From: Micromonospora luteifusca
GTDB taxonomy: Bacteria > Actinomycetota > Actinomycetes > Mycobacteriales > Micromonosporaceae
NCBI RefSeq assembly: GCF_016907275.1
Contig: NZ_JAFBBP010000001.1
Span: forward strand, 4,826,001 to 4,890,000
Length of the DNA: 64,000 bases
Reading direction: 5' to 3'
Of the stretch, positions 60,515-64,000 are shown one piece after another. The notes beneath the pieces were generated by a model, which saw nothing but the letters and a program-made list of their open reading frames with translations, ran no database searches and was not told where the DNA came from. Every line of letters begins with the position of its first letter. Position 1 is the stretch's first letter. The position numbers and the translations under genes were made by a program.

Positions 60515-61297
60515 CTACAACGGCACCGTGACCAGCGGGCTCGCTACACCGGTCGCATCCACCGACTGCACCTGGAGCTGCTTGATCTCCTCCGCCAGGG
60601 CCGACGTCGAAGCACTCAACTCAAGGCCCTGCGGTCGGGTGTTGGTGCCGTAACCCTCATTGGGCACCGACCAACTCGACACAACCTCGGTGCTGCCGTT
60701 CTTCCGCACCACCACCAACCGGCACGTACGCGGGCCGGGCAGCTTCCGCAGGCTGAAATTGATCCGGGTGCCATACTCCCGCTTCACCAGGAACATGGTG
60801 GTCTGCACACCGGTGGTCGGGTCGGTGGCCTCGACCTGGTCGCCTTCCTCCTCAGTGCCGCCAACACCCGGGCCGCTCGGCGGGGCCGTCGGCCCGTTCG
60901 TCGCCGGGTCGCCCGGTGCGCTCGGCGTCGACTCGGCGAGCACCCCCGGCGACGGCTCGCTGCCGGTCACGCTGACGAAGCCATACCCGGTCAGCCCACC
61001 GAAGACCACCACCGCGGCGGCCGTCGCGAGCATCTGACGAAACCGGGTGCGCCGGCGGTCCGCCCGCACCGCGCCCAGCGTCCGGTCCAGCAGCGCCGGA
61101 TCCGTCGCGGTCTGCTCCAGCGCCATCATCGTCTCGCCGTCGATGTCGGAGAGCAGCCCCACCACCGGAACCATCGTCTCCAACTCGGCCGCACACGCCC
61201 AACAGGTGGCGAGATGCTCCTCGAACCGCTCAGTGTCCTGCTCATCGAGCACGCCCAGCGCGTACGCCGCGACGTCCATGTGGTCTGGCCGGCTCAT
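60515..61297 (-). CDS. Zinc-binding transmembrane anti-sigma factor
   Basis: This 260-residue protein has the zinc anti-sigma motif His28...Cys32-x2-Cys35 in E-E-H-L-A-T-C-W-A-C, a transmembrane helix (about 89-110), and an extracytoplasmic Ser/Thr/Pro-rich region with a final beta-rich domain. It holds the ECF sigma factor inactive until an envelope signal triggers release. It overlaps the sigma gene by ATGA. The long frame running upstream in the same phase (to 62623) is a shadow of the sigma and methyltransferase-like genes. Confidence 0.93.
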   Translation of the reverse strand: MSRPDHMDVAAYALGVLDEQDTERFEEHLATCWACAAELETMVPVVGLLSDIDGETMMALEQTATDPALLDRTLGAVRADRRRTRFRQMLATAAAVVVFGGLTGYGFVSVTGSEPSPGVLAESTPSAPGDPATNGPTAPPSGPGVGGTEEEGDQVEATDPTTGVQTTMFLVKREYGTRINFSLRKLPGPRTCRLVVVRKNGSTEVVSSWSVPNEGYGTNTRPQGLELSASTSALAEEIKQLQVQSVDATGVASPLVTVPL

Positions 61298-61854
61298 TCT
61301 GTCACCCCCCGCTCCTGCAGAGCCGTGCGCAGCGCGCGCAGCGCGTAGTAGACCCTCGACTTGGCGGTGCCCAGTGGCAGCCCCAACTCCTCGGCGGCCT
61401 CCGGCACCGTCCGGCCCCGAAAGTACGTCGAGATCAGGATCTCCCGGTGCGACTGACTGAGCGTACGCAGCGCGTCCGCCACCGTCATGGTCCGCAGCAC
61501 CCGGTCGGTGCTGTCCGCCTCGGCGAACGCGGTGAGATCCCGGTCGTACGTCTCCGGCGGGCGGGCCTCCTGGCTGCGGTGCTCGTCGATGGCGATCCGG
61601 CGAGCCACCGTGACCAACCACGGCCGCAGCGAACCCTGTCCCTGCGTGCCCAGGCGGTGCGCGTTGCGCCACGCCCGCAGCAGGGTCTCCTGGACAATGT
61701 CCTCCGCACGCTGCCGGTCCCCCCCGGTGAGTCGCATGACGAACATCAGCAACGGCCCGGCGTGCTCGGCGTAGAGCAACCGGATCAGCTGGTCGGAGTG
61801 GCTGGCCTCGGTCGACGTCGCCTGATGGCGCCCGGGCGCCGGTCGCGGCGTCAC
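61294..61854 (-). CDS. ECF sigma factor
   Basis: This 186-residue sigma-70 family protein has region 2 (about 25-95, with A-E-D-I-V-Q-E-T-L-L-R-A-W) and region 4 (about 130-180, with helix-turn-helix T-V-P-E-A-A-E-E-L-G-L-P). GTG 61854 is chosen from the family N-terminus; longer in-frame starts to 62070 are possible. It is co-expressed with its anti-sigma factor through an ATGA overlap. The regulon cannot be seen from this window. Confidence 0.94.
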   Translation of the reverse strand: MTPRPAPGRHQATSTEASHSDQLIRLLYAEHAGPLLMFVMRLTGGDRQRAEDIVQETLLRAWRNAHRLGTQGQGSLRPWLVTVARRIAIDEHRSQEARPPETYDRDLTAFAEADSTDRVLRTMTVADALRTLSQSHREILISTYFRGRTVPEAAEELGLPLGTAKSRVYYALRALRTALQERGVTE

Positions 61855-62112
61855 CGGACCATTCTGGCGAGACGTCGCGCGCGCGTCGACCCCTCGGGCT
61901 GACGACGTCGGCCGCGACGAGGACCGCGCCGACAACCAGTCCGCGCGTACCGCATCGCCATGCCAACCGGCCGCCACCGCGTGCATGCAGACCTCCGGGA
62001 TGTCCGTGACCATCGCCGGCCCACGAAGCGGGCCGCCCGGTGGTACGCAGCGCCGCCCCGAGCGGATCAACGAACGGCGAAAAAACTTCTGCGTGGCCGT
62101 CGGATCGGGCGG

Positions 62113-62970
62113 TCAGCGGCGGACGGAGAACAGGCCTGGCGGTGGCGGATCGGAGCCGGTGGCATCCGCGTCCCGCACCACCTGCGAACCGCCGGCGAAG
62201 CGGTCCAACTCGTCGCCGGCCACCACCCGGCCGGGGAACCAGTCGCCAGCAGCGCGCCGGGTCAGCTCCGGCACCGGCGGCGTCACCCGCCCGGCGACCA
62301 GCACCAGATTCCCGTACCGGCGGCCACGCAACACCGCCGCGTCGCCGATCAGGCAGGCCTGCGGCAACACCGAACGGACCGTGGCGACCTGCCCACGCGC
62401 GTGCCGCAGCGGCGGGCCGTCCGCCAGGTTCGCCAGGTACCAGCCGGCGGGGCGGAGCACCCGCGCCACCTCGGCCGCGTACTCGACCGACGTGAGGTGC
62501 GCCGGGGTACGGGCACCGGCGAAGACGTCGGCGACCACCACGTCGTAACTGGCGTCCCGCGTGGAGGTCAACACCGCCCGCGCGTCCTCCACCCGGACCC
62601 GCAGCCGGGCATCGGACGGCCACGGCAACACCCGGCGGACCAACTCCACCAGAGCGCCGTCCACCTCGGACACCCGCTGGGTGGAACCGGGCCGGGTGGC
62701 GGACACGTACCGGGGCAGGGTCAGAGCGCCGCCGCCCAGATGCAGCACCCGCAGCGGCTCACCCGCCGGTGCGATCAGGTCCACCGCGGCGGCCAACCGC
62801 CGCACGTACTCGAATTCCAGATGAGTGGGATCGGTCAGGTCGACGTGCGACTGCGGCGCGCCGTCCAACAGCAGCGTCCACGAGCCGGCCCGGTCCTGGT
62901 CCGGAACAAGCTCCGCCTGCCCCGTGTCCACCTGCTCGACCACCCGGTCACCCGCCCGTTTACGTCCCAT
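62113..62970 (-). CDS. Spermidine synthase-like methyltransferase-fold protein
   Basis: This 285-residue protein has a short N-terminal beta domain and a Rossmann fold with V-L-H-L-G-G-G-A-L-T-L-P-R (the nucleotide-binding motif), V-S-E-V-D-G-A-L-V-E, and V-V-V-A-D-V-F-A-G. This matches actinobacterial spermidine synthase-like proteins, but the catalytic Asp pair of true spermidine synthases is not obvious, so it may bind S-adenosyl-type cofactors without making polyamines. ATG 62970 fits. It is 18 bp after the NurA-like gene on the same strand. Confidence 0.88.
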   Translation of the reverse strand: MGRKRAGDRVVEQVDTGQAELVPDQDRAGSWTLLLDGAPQSHVDLTDPTHLEFEYVRRLAAAVDLIAPAGEPLRVLHLGGGALTLPRYVSATRPGSTQRVSEVDGALVELVRRVLPWPSDARLRVRVEDARAVLTSTRDASYDVVVADVFAGARTPAHLTSVEYAAEVARVLRPAGWYLANLADGPPLRHARGQVATVRSVLPQACLIGDAAVLRGRRYGNLVLVAGRVTPPVPELTRRAAGDWFPGRVVAGDELDRFAGGSQVVRDADATGSDPPPPGLFSVRR

Positions 62971-62988
62971 CCCGACCAGTATCCGTGT

Positions 62989-63948
62989 TCAACGGGCGGC
63001 GCGGGCCGCAGCGGTCAACGCGCGGTGCAGCAGTCGGGAATCGCCGAGCAGGGCACGCAGTCGGCGCTCCAGCCCGGCGATCGGGATCAGATTCTGTGGG
63101 GCCCGCGGATCCTTGTACGGGGTGGAGGCGAAGCGCGGCAGCGTGACCAGCGACAGGTCGGCCAACTCGATCGCCGCCTCGACGGGCAGGTCGGCAGAAC
63201 ACTCCACCCGGACGATGCCCGCCCACGGCGCGCCGACCGCCACCGGCAGCCGCAAATACCACGACCAGCCACCCCAGGCGGTGCCCAGCCGGAACACCGG
63301 CGAACGCTCACCCGACGCCATACCGGTCACCACCGCCGTCAGCCGGGCATCCAGGTACTGGCTGTGCTGGGTCTTGATATACCCGAGCGTGCGCGGCAAC
63401 TGCCGGCGACTACGCAACGGGCCGTCCACCACCAGCAGGTCACCGTCGACCCGGGCGGCATCGGACACCGCCACCTCCAGCGCGGTCAGCGGACCCTGCA
63501 CGGCGGCCGGCAGCTTCGCCAGCTCACCGGTGCCACCCACCCGGTGCACCGGGTAACGAATCGCACCGGCCACCACGTCCTGCGCCGACGGGCTCGCGGT
63601 GAACAAGCCCCGACCAACCCGGGTACCGGCCAACTGCGCCGCACCCCGACCGAGGTCGCACCGGACCACCCCGGCCGCGTACGAGGCGGCCAGACCGGGG
63701 AACGACCCGCCGTCGGACTCCGCCGTCCAGATGCTCGCGTCGATCCGGCGAACACCGTCGACGAGCAGCACCACGTCGGGTGCCCGCACCCCTGGGCGTA
63801 CCCCGATCGCCCGCCAGTCCACGGCGGGCAACTCCACGTCCGCCTCGACCTGCGCGCTGCTCGGCGTGGCCGGTCCGGCAGCGGACGCCTCGAACGACGC
63901 CCCATACGCCGGATCCCACGAGTCGACAAAGAACGCGGCGTCGCTCAA
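62989..63948 (-). CDS. NurA-like DNA repair nuclease
   Basis: This 319-residue protein has the NurA acidic motifs: Asp64 in V-V-L-L-V-D-G-V-R, Asp175 in L-V-V-D-G-P-L, and the G-Y-I-K-T-Q-H-S-Q-Y segment with Lys192, followed by the D-P-R-A-P-Q-N-L-I-P-I-A-G-L-E-R-R-L-R block. NurA partners with the HerA translocase in resecting DNA ends. The HerA-like gene is often adjacent, so it would be expected just beyond the right edge. The start is TTG 63948, with AAAGG 9-13 nt upstream from the dispersed repeat. Confidence 0.8.
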   Translation of the reverse strand: MSDAAFFVDSWDPAYGASFEASAAGPATPSSAQVEADVELPAVDWRAIGVRPGVRAPDVVLLVDGVRRIDASIWTAESDGGSFPGLAASYAAGVVRCDLGRGAAQLAGTRVGRGLFTASPSAQDVVAGAIRYPVHRVGGTGELAKLPAAVQGPLTALEVAVSDAARVDGDLLVVDGPLRSRRQLPRTLGYIKTQHSQYLDARLTAVVTGMASGERSPVFRLGTAWGGWSWYLRLPVAVGAPWAGIVRVECSADLPVEAAIELADLSLVTLPRFASTPYKDPRAPQNLIPIAGLERRLRALLGDSRLLHRALTAAARAAR

Positions 63949-63963
63949 CGCGTGAGCCTTTCG

Positions 63964-64000
63964 TTCGCGACTGCGGGGCTCCGCTTCGCTGCACTCCTCG
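63964..64000. repeat. Dispersed repeat, copy 2, upstream of the NurA-like gene
   Basis: The core TTCGCGACTGCGGGGCTCC (63964-63982) is identical to copy 1 (12843-12861), and CACTCCTCG follows 9 nt later (63992-64000). It is cut by the window edge. On the minus strand its end runs into CGAAAGG before the TTG start. Confidence 0.75.

Noticed and set aside
60515..62623. A single 702-codon frame covering anti-sigma and sigma genes
   Set aside because: Its first 440 codons are Arg/Gly/Ala-rich shadow text over the ECF sigma and methyltransferase-like genes; only the final 260 codons are the anti-sigma protein.

Overview
The window is very GC-rich with almost no unused space, and its gene content (coproporphyrin-type heme genes, DUF3000, AA10 polysaccharide oxygenases with CBM2 and CBM5 modules, Stealth-type sugar-phosphate transferases, an actinobacterial NurA-like protein, GTG/TTG starts, ATGA/GTGA coupling) points to a Micromonosporaceae-like filamentous actinomycete chromosome. 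It looks like core chromosome with accessory patches. I saw no rRNA, tRNA, CRISPR array, phage block or intact insertion sequence.

Layout. 0-5.8 kb: two tail-to-tail paralogous polytopic membrane proteins, a truncated and a full beta-propeller gene, and a C39-like peptidase. 5.9-10.6 kb: a two-component system, tandem VOC proteins, an AHSA1-type remnant and small hypothetical proteins. 10.7-22.1 kb: core metabolism, with a beta-oxidation pair (FadJ-like, thiolase), RNase D, a membrane-tethered trypsin-like protease, DUF3000, and the heme genes hemE-hemY-hemQ. 22.1-28.2 kb: two secreted copper LPMOs (cellulose/chitin), GNATs, an EamA permease, small zinc and CBM48 proteins, a DUF305 lipoprotein with a 36-bp perfect palindrome, and msrB. 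28.2-34.1 kb: a LigD-type polymerase, a CGNR regulator divergent from an MFS/GNAT operon, a degenerate region with a GNAT remnant, and a DUF2975/HTH operon. 34.2-41.8 kb: a four-gene FtsX/LolD-type ABC operon. 42.2-51.2 kb: an acyltransferase, a PIG-L/propeller protein, a K+ channel, a lipoprotein peptidase, an ATP-dependent DNA ligase, and an AlkA-like glycosylase. 51.6-59.6 kb: the most distinctive locus, with three Stealth-family proteins (one fused to a GT4 glycosyltransferase), a single-blade propeller fragment and an unrecognised beta-rich protein in a coupled run. 59.6-64 kb: a repeat lipoprotein, an ECF sigma/anti-sigma pair, a spermidine-synthase-like protein and a NurA-like nuclease.

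How the genes work together. rnd-DUF3000-hemE-hemY-hemQ (and msrB further on) is a conserved actinobacterial neighbourhood, so the LPMO/GNAT block between hemQ and msrB looks like a lineage-specific insertion. The LPMOs serve extracellular breakdown of crystalline polysaccharide. The Stealth locus probably builds a phosphodiester-linked surface glycopolymer, with the O-acyltransferase and the PIG-L deacetylase about 8 kb away as plausible decorators. The polymerase at 28 kb and the ligase at 48 kb are separate halves of LigD-like end-joining chemistry with no Ku gene in view. Strong GC hairpins separate most convergent transcription units. A dispersed repeat sits just upstream of two coding starts, next to or forming their Shine-Dalgarno sequences.
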